Made by a program: the position numbers and the translations under genes. Below are positions 22,102 through 31,838 of a DNA stretch of 64,000 bases, piece by piece. Under the pieces are notes generated by a model that had not been told where the DNA came from, searched no databases, and saw only the letters and a list, made by a program, of their open reading frames with translations. Where the stretch lies: assembly GCA_037367405.1 (NCBI GenBank), contig JAZKJV010005759.1, forward strand, positions 62,001 to 126,000. Reading direction: 5' to 3'. This DNA is from Ottelia alismoides. Taxonomy: Eukaryota > Streptophyta > Magnoliopsida > Alismatales > Hydrocharitaceae. How positions within the stretch are numbered: position 1 is the stretch's first letter; the number at the start of each line of letters is the position of its first letter.

Positions 22102-23926
22102 ACCCCTCCCCCACCACCAGAATCGTGGTCCACCATTGTGGGGCCTCCACCTAGCCTCCTCCGCCCCTCCGGTGATAGCGGAGGGGCGGAATTATTGAGA
22201 CGAAGACGGTGTTGGCCTGGTGTTGACCCACGACCTACTCCGCCGTGTTCTGGTGGCTCCGCCACCGACGAGCCCCCTGGAACGATCGACCAGGTCGAGG
22301 CGAAGACCCCGGGCTCTTCGGAGCTCAGCCCAGATCAATTTCCCTCCGCCATCACCTCGCTCCGGCGAGGTGAATTTTATTCCCTTTTCTCGTAATTTTA
22401 CCGACTCCATAACCCACCTGCTCCCTCGTATGATCAACTCACCATCTTCGTCATGCCACCTGCAACCTTGCCGACCCTCTTCCCCTTCTCCAGGACCTCC
22501 CCCGCTCCGTTCCCCTTCTTCTCCCGCTCCGGCGGCGAAGAAGCCTCCAGCCACCATTCCCGACGCCTCCACGACCGACCACTCACCTCACGAACACTCA
22601 CGCACCTTCCGCACGCACGCTTCGGCTAAACTAACCTTGCAGATCCTCAATGGACGGAGCGAGTCACCCAGCTTCGATCGACAGCTCCGCCACCGGCAGC
22701 CCTTCATCGATCTGCCCTTCTTCATGCTGCCGGAGCACCGCATCGCCACCAGCTTCCTCGCGAGGACTTCAGACATCTCCTTCGATCTTCAGGTGGACTC
22801 GCAAGGCTCGGCAGAGCTCTGAGCGTGTCACCGGAGCCCCGCCTCTTCCGGTGACTAGCGGAGGAGGATGACTTTCCAGCACCGTCCGATCCTCCTGATC
22901 GGGCGGTCCAGATGATACCACGTGGTCGACCCGAGCCTCTTCCCCGACCTATAGGCTTGGGTCATCCGAGCCTCAAGACGAACCACAGAAAGCGGCCACA
23001 TGTCCCGAACCGGAGGTGGCGCCCGAGCCTAGGCGCCCCATGTGCGAGGCACGTGGGGGGTTGGGTAAATTGCAAGAACGACCTCGAAAGAACTGATATT
23101 TCTACGTTGGTCCCCAGGAACGTGCCCCCACGTGCGTGCCTGGGTAAATTACAGGGAGGCCCTCTAGGTTTAAAGAAATTACAAATATGCCCCTGCGCAC
23201 AATGGAAAAATTACATCTGGGCCCAGGCGATTTTTCATATTTGCATTTATGTCCCTCCAGGGACCTAAATGCAATATTTATCCCTTTATTTTATTGCATT
23301 TTTATTACAATTATGCCCTTGCACTGTTTTTAGAATAACTTGAGCATCGTAGGTCCAAATTGCATGATTTTGGTGTCATTTTGATCCTTATTTTGTCCTC
23401 TACATTTTAGCATGCTTACTTGTCCCATTTGACACTGTTTTAATTTAAGTGATTTTTTATGTCATAAATGGGACCAAACTCTACTTGTCTTGAATGAGTT
23501 GATGACCGATTTTTAATGATGTGTTTAAATTGGCTCTAATTTCATTCTATATTACGTTGCTCTCATTTTAGGGTATAATTGCAGCATTTTATTCATTATG
23601 CATATTCCTTTGCATTATTTACCCATGCATCACTTTAACTTGCATAAAAACAAGATAAAAAAATTGCATATATCATAGCATCGCTTTGCATTGCCTTGTA
23701 AGATGAATATGGACCTGAAATTGAGATTAATTGACATTAAGCCTTCATGAATCGAAATTCAATACTCTGATTAGGCTGCCGTATCCCTGTGTTCGACCTT
23801 GGTACACTTATCAAGCATAAATATTCCACAGCATTCAAGGTCTGTGGTTTTTGCTGAACAAAATTCGCCTCCTGTACTACTGCATTCTTCATCACTATTA
23901 TTGAGGTGAATTTTACGTTCATCAAA

Positions 23927-23944
23927 TGGCGCCGTTGCCGGGGA
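23927..23944 (+). other. Primer-binding site (tRNA-Asp), internal-1
   Basis: TGGCGCCGTTGCCGGGGA is an exact complement of the tRNA-Asp 3' end, two bases after LTR-a. Confidence 0.95.
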
Positions 23945-24290
23945 TACGACTTTGCTTAATTTTTGGATTTTGACTTTTTATTTATTTATTTCAAAAATTT
24001 TTTAGGTCCTCATTTCATGCATCATTTCTTTGCATATTATTTGTTGATTTAATTTCTCTGAGTTTCTAACTTTTCTCTTTTGTGGCAGGGCCCATGAAAA
24101 TCGGGGACGCCTGATCGTTATGGAGGCGCGAAGTCGGGAGCTTCCGCTGAAGAGGCCGCAAAGGAAACCGTGAAGAAATACTAGGATTTTTTATCAGTTA
24201 AATTGCATGGCATTTTGTAAAAAAAAAATCTTGCATTTGCATATTTATTTTCAGTCTTGCATTTTGTATTTGAAAAAAAAAATCCCCCCC

Positions 24291-24359
24291 TCACACACAC
24301 ACACCTACACTGTACATACTCACTCCCACCCTCCCCCTGTATATGTCACGTTCTCTCTT

Positions 24360-24391
<32 letters not shown>
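24291..24391. repeat. CA and CT microsatellites in internal-1
   Basis: (CA)n at about 24291-24304 and (CT)n at about 24354-24391. The same arrays in internal-2 (29744-29756 and 29804-29831) differ in length. Confidence 0.9.
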
Positions 24392-24394
<3 letters not shown>

Positions 24395-24467
24395 GTGTGT
24401 ATCTATTTTTCACGAACCCCCTCCCCTTCACCCTTGTATCATAGAACCCCCCCCCAACGCATACCAT

Positions 24468-24500
24468 ACTTAGGCTATTTGTAGCCTAAGTATAGGGGGA
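24468..24500 (+). other. Hairpin plus G-run module 1, internal-1
   Basis: Arms ACTTAGGCTA / TAGCCTAAGT (10 bp, loop TTTG), followed at once by ATAGGGGGA, which is like the true polypurine tract. Confidence 0.8.
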
Positions 24501-24538
24501 CCCTGCCTGCTCTTCCATCCCTCGTCTCGTCTTCTTGT

Positions 24539-24571
24539 ACTTAGGCCAATTTCGGCCTAAGTATAGGGGGA
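24539..24571 (+). other. Hairpin plus G-run module 2, internal-1
   Basis: Arms ACTTAGGCC / GGCCTAAGT (9 bp, loop AATTTC), followed by ATAGGGGGA. Different stem sequence from module 1, same design. Confidence 0.8.
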
Positions 24572-24926
24572 CCCTCCTCCTCAGTTCCTCTGTATCACCC
24601 TGTACTTGAACCGAGCCTTGGCTTTATGGCACTTGTGCTATGGGGACATAACAAATTTTAAGTATGGGGGGTATACCGTATATTATTGTATATTACTTTA
24701 GCCTTAGCTCGTGTTTTTAAAACTTTTTTAAAATTTTATTTTATTCGGGCTGGGTTTCGGTAAACTAGTGAACTGAGTAAAAACCTGTAAAAATTAAAAA
24801 TTGAGGGATTAATTTTTGTAAATATTCCTGTCAAAAAAAAATTTTAAAAACTGAAAATCTTTCTTGTGAGGTTGACTCTGACTACTAGGTTTAGTAGGCA
24901 TTTTCTGTGAGGGAACCTCGGTATCC

Positions 24927-25021
24927 CTTAGCATAGTGGGTGGTTTAAAGGACATTGCATACGACCCCGTCCTCAAGTAACACGGGCCTCGGCACGTACT
25001 TACACCCATACTGGCTGAAAG
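24927..25021 (+). other. Conserved non-coding block A, internal-1
   Basis: Shares long runs with 37694-37795 in the E2 leader: CTTAGCA.AGTGGG.GGTTT, GTCCTCAAGTAACAC, CCATACTGGCTGA. It contains an AGGAC / GTCCT stem. Confidence 0.8.
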
Positions 25022-26369
25022 TGTATACATTTATTTGAGCCTGGGCCAGTCATTGTCTCTCCGAGGAATTAAAAAAAATAAAATCCATAAAAATCTACAA
25101 AAGATAAAAATCACACAAAAAATCACTAACCCATGGAGTTGGTGTATTCCTGACACATTCACACTCACGCAGGGCTTGAGGATTTTGAGGACACTGGATC
25201 TCTGGGATCTTGAGAGTCTGAGTTAACATGCCTTAGTCATTAGGGTTTTCCTGATTTAAATATCCACACTCCTCTGGTTTGAAAGATTTGAGTGCTATAT
25301 TGCACTCTTTATCTCTACTTTCAAGAAAATATGATCAGCACAGTCACTTCCACAACTGTATGATTGATGAGCTGAGATGAGATATCACTTGAGGAACTAG
25401 GATCAGAGATTTAAATTTAGACCCGATCTTATGATATTCGAGGATGGGATAAAGTTAATGAAGGCTTCAGAAAACCTGAGTGTCAGCAAAAACCCTAGCC
25501 AGTATGTGAACAAGATTCATATGCTATCTCTTGATATTTACCTAAAAGTGCCCAGGGTGTGATGAAACTTAAAAAAAACTTGTTGATCAGTGTGCGCCAA
25601 TCTCTTGGTAAAAGCAGTGGGAGCTAGCCAACAAAAAAAATGAAATGTCAAATAAAAGCTCTAAATCCAAAGTCAAATTCCAAATGAGCTTCCACCAATG
25701 GCAAGCGCTCCCAAACATTTTCAAGTGTCCACTTGGACCAAGCGCTAATTAGGACCAAGGAGTCAGGCTGACACCACAAAAAGGGCCCTGCATCGTAAGC
25801 GATACAAGTCTGGGTGACGAAGGTATCTTAGATACTCAGAAAAGACACACCCCAGTGTATTCCCAGAAAAACAAGTATAGACGACTCACAACTCTCTTGA
25901 CGGACACATTGATCAACAAATTAATAATTTACATGTGTTGAGTAAAAGGCACTCGAGAGGTCCCTTGTTCCAATGTGAGGGTGAGAAAATTAGACACAAT
26001 CCCAGTACCTCCATCATGTGGCCGTCCATCAACATTTCAAAGTCTGACAAACTAATGAGACAGTTGACTGAAGCAAGAACATACTTATTCCCTAGTATTG
26101 AGGATTAGGTCTAGAGGAAGATCTTTGGGACTGGAACTTTGGGTGATGCATCGACTCGGCTCTCATGAAATGCAGTACACTAAATGTCATAACCTTATAT
26201 TATATGTACAAAAAGAGAGTCTGATAATCAGAGAAGTTGGATTCCTTCTGACTAAGGCTTGGATAAACCCATAATTTTAGGATCACTTAGGTCAAGGGTC
26301 TTCGAAAGATCAAGCCTTGAATTTTTCACACGCACTGTCAGGAATTAATCTGACTCGTTCATTCTTTAG

Positions 26370-26404
26370 ATGCTCGAGGACGAGCATGGTTTATGTATAG
26401 GGTA
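26370..26404 (+). other. Terminal hairpin and polypurine tract, internal-1
   Basis: Arms ATGCTCG / CGAGCAT with loop AGGA, then TTTATGTATAGGGTA directly before LTR-b. Confidence 0.8.
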
Positions 26405-29380
26405 TGATGAATCTCGTATCCATCATGCTAAAAACTCCTTATTAAAATCCCTGCTTAAACAAGCCAATAAAAAATATCTCTAATTCTTATATTTTTATCA
26501 TGTACCATATTGTGTATAATTAGCCTTCAATTATTTTAATTACCCTTATTTTTCTGTGAATTATTTTATCACTCAAAAACCCCTAAAAATTTGGTAGATA
26601 AGTTGTCTATAATTCACTGACCCTTAAAAAGATAAAAAATAAAAAAAATCTGAAAACCACAAACTTGGTATTTTTACCCCCTTGAAAATACCCCCAAAAA
26701 TAGCTTTTGTACAGATGACCTCTTTTGGCTTTTTGACCAACATGAAAGTTGTAGATCTCATCGAGACGAGCAACTTTCATGTTTTGACTTTTCCAAATTC
26801 GGCATTTAGCTATTTTTTTCTAATTTTCTTGTATTTATTTTTTGAATTAATCTGATTGGGCCACGTGGCACCCCCTGGGCCGCCCACGTGGCCAGCTCAT
26901 CCTCTCGCCACCCGGCGGCCTCCTGGGCCATTTGGATCACCTCAATTCCGCCTTCTCTGAGCACTTCATCACGTCTCACTCCTCAGCCACCCGATCTAAT
27001 CTCAGATCAGATCATGACCGCCCACTAGCGCCTGATCCACAGCCCTTCGATCCCATCCTCATCCAACACTCCTCCTTGCGCCACGTCTCCACTCCTCCAG
27101 AGCCGCACGATTCCACTTTCATCCTACGGTGGTTCGACACTCCACGTCACCCCTCTAACCTCCACCGAACGATCTTCTCCCTACTCTCGATTGCAACCAC
27201 TCGTTAGCGCTTCGCATTCAGCCGTACGATCAGATCTAATGATCTGATCGCATCCCTCCGTTCGCGCCTCAATCCCAGTCGTTGGATCCCTTGATCCAAC
27301 GACTGTATCTCATCGTCAACCTCCGTAACCCCCCTCACCTCCAGCCGTTTCATCGCGGCACCAGCACCCCCTTCTTTTTCTGGCCAACACCTCTGACCGC
27401 CTCTTTTGCTCATAACGCCACCTACACAAAGCCATAACATCCGCCATCCTCGCGAACCCCATTCAAAACGCCATCTCCATTACTCCTCTTCATCATTTCA
27501 GCCGTTGAAACCCACGTCACCACCACCGTAACCGTCGGATACCTCCGCCTATTTAGACCCCTCCCCCGCCACCAGAATTGTGGTCCACCATTGTGGGGCC
27601 TCCACCTAGCCTCCCTCCGCCCCTCCGGTGACTGCGGAGGGGCGGAATTGTTGAGACGAAGACAGTGTTGGCCTGGTGTTGACCCACGCCTACTCCGCCG
27701 TGTTCTGGTGGCTCCACCACCGTCGAGCCCCCTGGAACGATCGACCAGGTCGAGGCGAAGACCCCAGGCTCTTCGGAGCTCAGCCCAGATCAATTTCCCT
27801 CCGCCATCACCTCGCTCCGGCGAGGTGAATTTTATTCCTTTTTCTCGTAATTTTACCGACTCCATAACCCACCTGCTCCCTCGTCTGATCAACTCACCAT
27901 CCTCGCCACGCCACCATCAACCTCGCCGACCCTCTTCCCCTTCTTCAGGACCTCCCCCGCTCCGTTCCCCTTCTTCTCCCGCTCCGGCGGCGAAGAGCCT
28001 CCGGCCACCATTCCCCGACGCCTCCACGGTCGACCACTCACCTCACGAACACTCACGCACCTTCCGCACGCATGCTTTGGCTAAACTAACCTTGCAGATC
28101 CTCAATGGCCGGAGCGAGTCACCCAGCTCCGATCGACAGCTCCGCTACCGGCAACCCTTCATCGATATGCCCTTCTTCATGCTGCCGGAGCACCGCATCG
28201 CCACCAGCTTCCTCGCGAGGACTTCAGACATCTCCTTCGATCTTCAGGTGGACTCGCGAGGCTCGGTGGAGCTCTGAGCGTGTCACCGGAGCCCCGCCTC
28301 TTCCGGTGACTCGCGGAGGAGGATGACTTACAAGCACCGTCCAATCCTCCTGATCGGGCGGTCCAGATGATACCACGTGGTCGACCCGAGCCTCTTCCCC
28401 GACCTATAAGCCAGGGTCATCCGAGCCTCAAGACGAACCACAGAAAGCGGCCACATGTCCCGAACCGGAGGTGGCGTCCGAGCCTAGGCGCCCCACGTGC
28501 GAGGCACGTGGGGGGCTGGGTAAATTACAAGAACGACCTCGAAAGAACTGATATTTCCTCTTTGGTCCCCAAGCACGTGCCCCCACGGGCGTGCCTGGGT
28601 AAATTACAGGGAGGCCCTCCAGGTTTAAAGAAATTGCAAATATGCCCCTGCGCGTAATGGAAAAATTACATCTGGGCCCAGGCGGTTTTTCATATTTGCA
28701 TTTAGGTCCCTCCATGGACCTAAATGCAATATTTATCCCTTTATTTTATTGCATTTTTATTACAATTATGCCCTTGCACTATTTTTAGAATAACTTGAGC
28801 ATCGTAGGTCCAAATTGCATGATTTTGGTGTCATTTTGATCCTTATTTTGTCCTCTACATTTTAGCATGCTTACTTGTCCCATTTGACACTATTTTAATT
28901 TAAGTGATTTTTTTATGTCATAAATGGGACCATGCTCTACTTGTCTTGAATGAGTTGATGACCGATTTTTAATGATGTGTTCAAATTGGCTCTAATTTCA
29001 TTCTATATTATGTTGCTCTCATTTTAGGGTATAATTGTAGCATTTTATTCATCATGCATATTCCTTTGCATTATTTGCCCATGCATCACTTTAACTTGCA
29101 TAAAAACAAGATAAAAAAATTGCATATATCATAGCATCGCTTTGCATTGCCTTGTAAGATGAATATGGACCTGAAATTGAGATTAATTGACATTAAGCCT
29201 TCATGAATCGAAATTCAATACTCTGATTAGGCTGCCATATCCCTGTGTTCGACCTTGGTACACTTACCAAGCATAAATATTCTACAGCATTCAAGGTCTG
29301 TGGTTTTTGCTGAACAAAATTCGCCTCCTGTACTACAATATTATTCATCAATATTATTGAGGTGAATTTTATGTTCATCA
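26405..29380 (+). repeat. E4 LTR-b (middle LTR)
   Basis: 2976 bp, complete and with both ends intact. It differs from LTR-a and LTR-c more than those differ from each other (about ten against four changes in the first 245 bases). This holds from the start to the very end (CAATATTATTCATCAATATT against GCATTATTCATCACTATT). TATA-like box at 27550-27556. Confidence 0.95.
27276..27305. repeat. Hairpin/palindrome in LTR-b with a paired change
   Basis: Arms CAGTCGTTGGATC / GATCCAACGACTG, 13 bp perfect, loop CCTT. Relative to LTR-c, one C-to-T change on the left and the paired G-to-A change on the right keep the pairing. Confidence 0.9.
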
Positions 29381-29382
29381 AA

Positions 29383-29400
29383 TGGTGCCGTTGCCGGGGA
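29383..29400 (+). other. Primer-binding site (tRNA-Asp), internal-2
   Basis: TGGTGCCGTTGCCGGGGA, one transition from the perfect site. Confidence 0.93.
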
Positions 29401-29906
29401 TACAACTTTGCTTAATTTTTGGATTTTGACTTTTTATTTATTTATTTCAAAAAATTTTTAAGTCCTCAATTCATGCATCATTTTTTTGCATATTATTTGC
29501 TGATTTAATTTCTCTGAGTTTCTAACTTTTCTCTTTTGTGGCAGGGCCCATGAAAATCAAGGACGCCTTATCGTCATGGAGGCGTGAAGTCGGGAGCTTC
29601 CGCTGAAGAGGCCGCAAAGGAAACCGTGAAGAAATACTAGGATTTTTTATCAGTTAAATTGCATGGCATTTTGTAAAAAAAATCTTGCATTTGCATATTT
29701 ATTTTCAGTCTTGCATTTTGTATTTGAACCCCCCCCCCCTTACACACACACACACCTACACTGCACATACTCACCCCCACCCTCCCCCTGTATATGTCAC
29801 GTTCTCTCTCTCTCTCTATCTCTCTCTCTCTGTGTGTGTATCTATTTTTCACGAACCCCCTCCCCCTCACCCTTGTATCATAGACCCCCCCCCTAATGCA
29901 GATCTT

Positions 29907-30009
29907 ACTTAGGCTATTTGTAGCCTAAGTATAGGGGGACCTGCCTGCTCTTCCATCCCTCGTCCCGTCTTCTTGTACTCAGGCCAATTTCGGCCTAAGT
30001 ATAGGGGGA
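29907..30009 (+). other. Hairpin plus G-run modules 1 and 2, internal-2
   Basis: Module 1 hairpin 29907-29930 (10-bp stem, intact), then ATAGGGGGA. Module 2 hairpin 29977-30000, with one mismatch (ACTCAGGCC), then ATAGGGGGA. Confidence 0.78.
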
Positions 30010-30363
30010 CCCTCCTCCTCAGTTCTGCTGTATCACCCTGTACTTGAACCGAGCCTTGGCTTTATGACACTTGTGCTATGGGGACATAGCAAATTTTAAG
30101 TATGGGGGGTATATTGTATATTATTGTATATTACTTTAGCCTTAGCTCGCGTTTTTAAAACTTTTTAAAATTTTATTTTATTCGGGCTGGGTTTCGGTAA
30201 ACTAGTGAACTGAGTAAAAACCTGTAAAAATTAAAAATTGAGGGATTAATTTTTTTAAATATTCCTGTCAAAATTTTTTTTGAAAAACTGAAAATCTTTC
30301 TTGTGAGGTTGACTCTGACTACTAGGTTTAGTAGGCATTTTCAGTGAGGGAACCTCAGTCTCC

Positions 30364-30458
30364 CTTAGCAGAGTGGGTGGTTTAGAGGACATCGCATACG
30401 ACCCCATCCTCAAGTAACACGGGCCTCGGCCTGTACTTACACCCATGCTGGCTGAAAG
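30364..30458 (+). other. Conserved non-coding block A, internal-2
   Basis: Same block as 24927-25021. It keeps GAGGAC on the left of the stem, but the right side reads ATCCTC. Confidence 0.8.
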
Positions 30459-31802
30459 TGTATACTTTTATTTGAGCCTGGGCCAGTCATTGTGTCTCCG
30501 AGGAATTAAAAAAAATTAAAATCCATAAAAATCTGCAAAAGATAAAAATCACACAAAAAATCACTAACCCATGGAGTTGGTGTATTCCTGACACATTCAC
30601 ACTCACGCAGGGCTTGAGGATTTTGAGGACACTGGATCTCTGGGATCTTGAGAGTCTGAGTTAACATGCCTTAGTCATTAGGGTTTTCCTGACTTAAATA
30701 TCCACACTCCTCTGGTTTGAAAGATTTGAGTGCTATATTGCACTCTTTATCTCTACTTTCAAGAAAATATGATCAGCACAATCACTTCCACAACTGTATG
30801 ATTGATGAGCTGAGATGAGATATCACTTGAGGAACTAGGATCAGAGATTTAAATTTAGACCCGATCTTATGATATTCGAGGATGGGATAAAGTTAATGAA
30901 GGCTTCAGAAAACCTGAGTGTCAGCAAAAACCCTAGCCAGTATGTGAACAAGATTCATATGCTATCTCTTGATATTTACCTAAAAGTGCCAGGGTGTGAT
31001 GAAACTTAAAAAAACTTGTTGATCAGTGTGCGCCAATCTCTTGGTAAAAGCAGTGGAGCTAGCCAACAAAAAAATGAAATGTCAAAGAAAAGCTCTAAAT
31101 CCAAAGTCAAATTCCAAATGAGCTTCCACCAATGGCAAGCGTTCCCAAACATTTTCAAGTGTCCACTTGGACCAAGAGCTAATTAGGACCAAGGAGTCGA
31201 GCAGACACCACAAAAAGGGCCCTGCATCGTAAGCGATACAAGTCTGGGTGTCGAAGGTATCTTAGATACTCAGAAAAGACACACCCCGGTGTATTCCCAG
31301 AAAAACAAGTGCAGACGACTCCAACTCTCTTGACGGACACATTGATCAACAAATTAATAATTTACATGTGTTGAGTAAAAGGCACTTGAGAGGTCCCTTT
31401 TTCCAATGTGAGGGTGAGAAAATTAGACACAATCCCAGTACCTCCATCATCTGGCCGTCCATCAACATTTCAAAGTGTGACAAACTAATGGGACAGTGGA
31501 CTGAAGCAAGAACATACTTATTCCCTAGTATTGAGGATTAGGTCTAGAGGAAGATCTTTGGGACTGGAACTTTGGGTGATGCATCGACTCGACTCTCATG
31601 AAATGTAATACACTAAATGTCATATCCTTATATTATATGTACAAAAAGAGAGTCTGATAATCAAAGAAGTTGGATTCCTTCTGACTAAGGCTTGGATAAA
31701 CCCAGAATTTTAGGATCACTTAGGTCAAGGATCTTCGAAAGATCAAGCCTTGAATTTTTCACACGCACTGTCAGGAATTAATCCGACTCCTTCATTCTTT
31801 AG

Positions 31803-31838
31803 ATGCTCGAGGACGAGCATGGTTTAAGTATAGGGGTA
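31803..31838 (+). other. Terminal hairpin and polypurine tract, internal-2
   Basis: ATGCTCG / CGAGCAT with loop AGGA, then GTTTAAGTATAGGGGTA before LTR-c. Confidence 0.85.

Larger units (their letters stand above)
20953..23924 (+). repeat. E4 LTR-a
   Basis: 2972 bp. AT-rich start, GC-rich middle (about 21400-23170) with many CpG and G-box-like CACGTGG words, a TATA-like box at 22095, a U5 signature GTTCGACCTTGGTACACTTA at 23791. Near-identical to LTR-c (about 4 differences in the first 245 bases). Confidence 0.95.
23945..26404 (+). mobile_element. E4 internal-1, non-coding
   Basis: In order: T-rich leader; the block 24090-24178 (CAGGGCCCATGAAAATCGGG, then GGAGGCGCGAAGTCGGGAGC) shared with E0; C-, CA- and CT-rich low-complexity DNA (about 24284-24445); two hairpin plus G-run modules (24468, 24539) and a lone G-run (24663); the conserved block 24927-25021; about 1.3 kb without recognisable features; a hairpin at 26370-26387 and the polypurine tract up to 26404 (slightly decayed, TATAGGGTA). 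No frame longer than 90 codons is plausible as a gene. Confidence 0.85.
29401..31838 (+). mobile_element. E4 internal-2, non-coding
   Basis: Same order of blocks as internal-1: leader block 29545-29635, microsatellites, hairpin modules 29907 and 29977, a lone G-run near 30101, block A 30364-30458, terminal hairpin 31803-31820 and polypurine tract AGTATAGGGGTA before 31839. It differs from internal-1 by scattered substitutions and small indels. Confidence 0.85.

Noticed and set aside
22138..22395. Several overlapping Pro/Arg-rich open frames in the GC-rich middle of the E4 LTRs, both strands
   Set aside because: They overlap one another on both strands, mostly lack ATG starts, and follow from GC-rich composition. 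Only the one kept in all three copies was noted as a finding.
24207..24484. Ser/Leu-rich frames over the CT and CA repeats, also at 29663-29912
   Set aside because: Pure products of microsatellite DNA. Repeat length differs between the two E4 copies.
26405..29380. LTR-b as a separate insertion nested in E4
   Set aside because: It has no target duplication of its own, and a primer site and a polypurine tract abut it exactly, so it is a shared middle LTR of a tandem.
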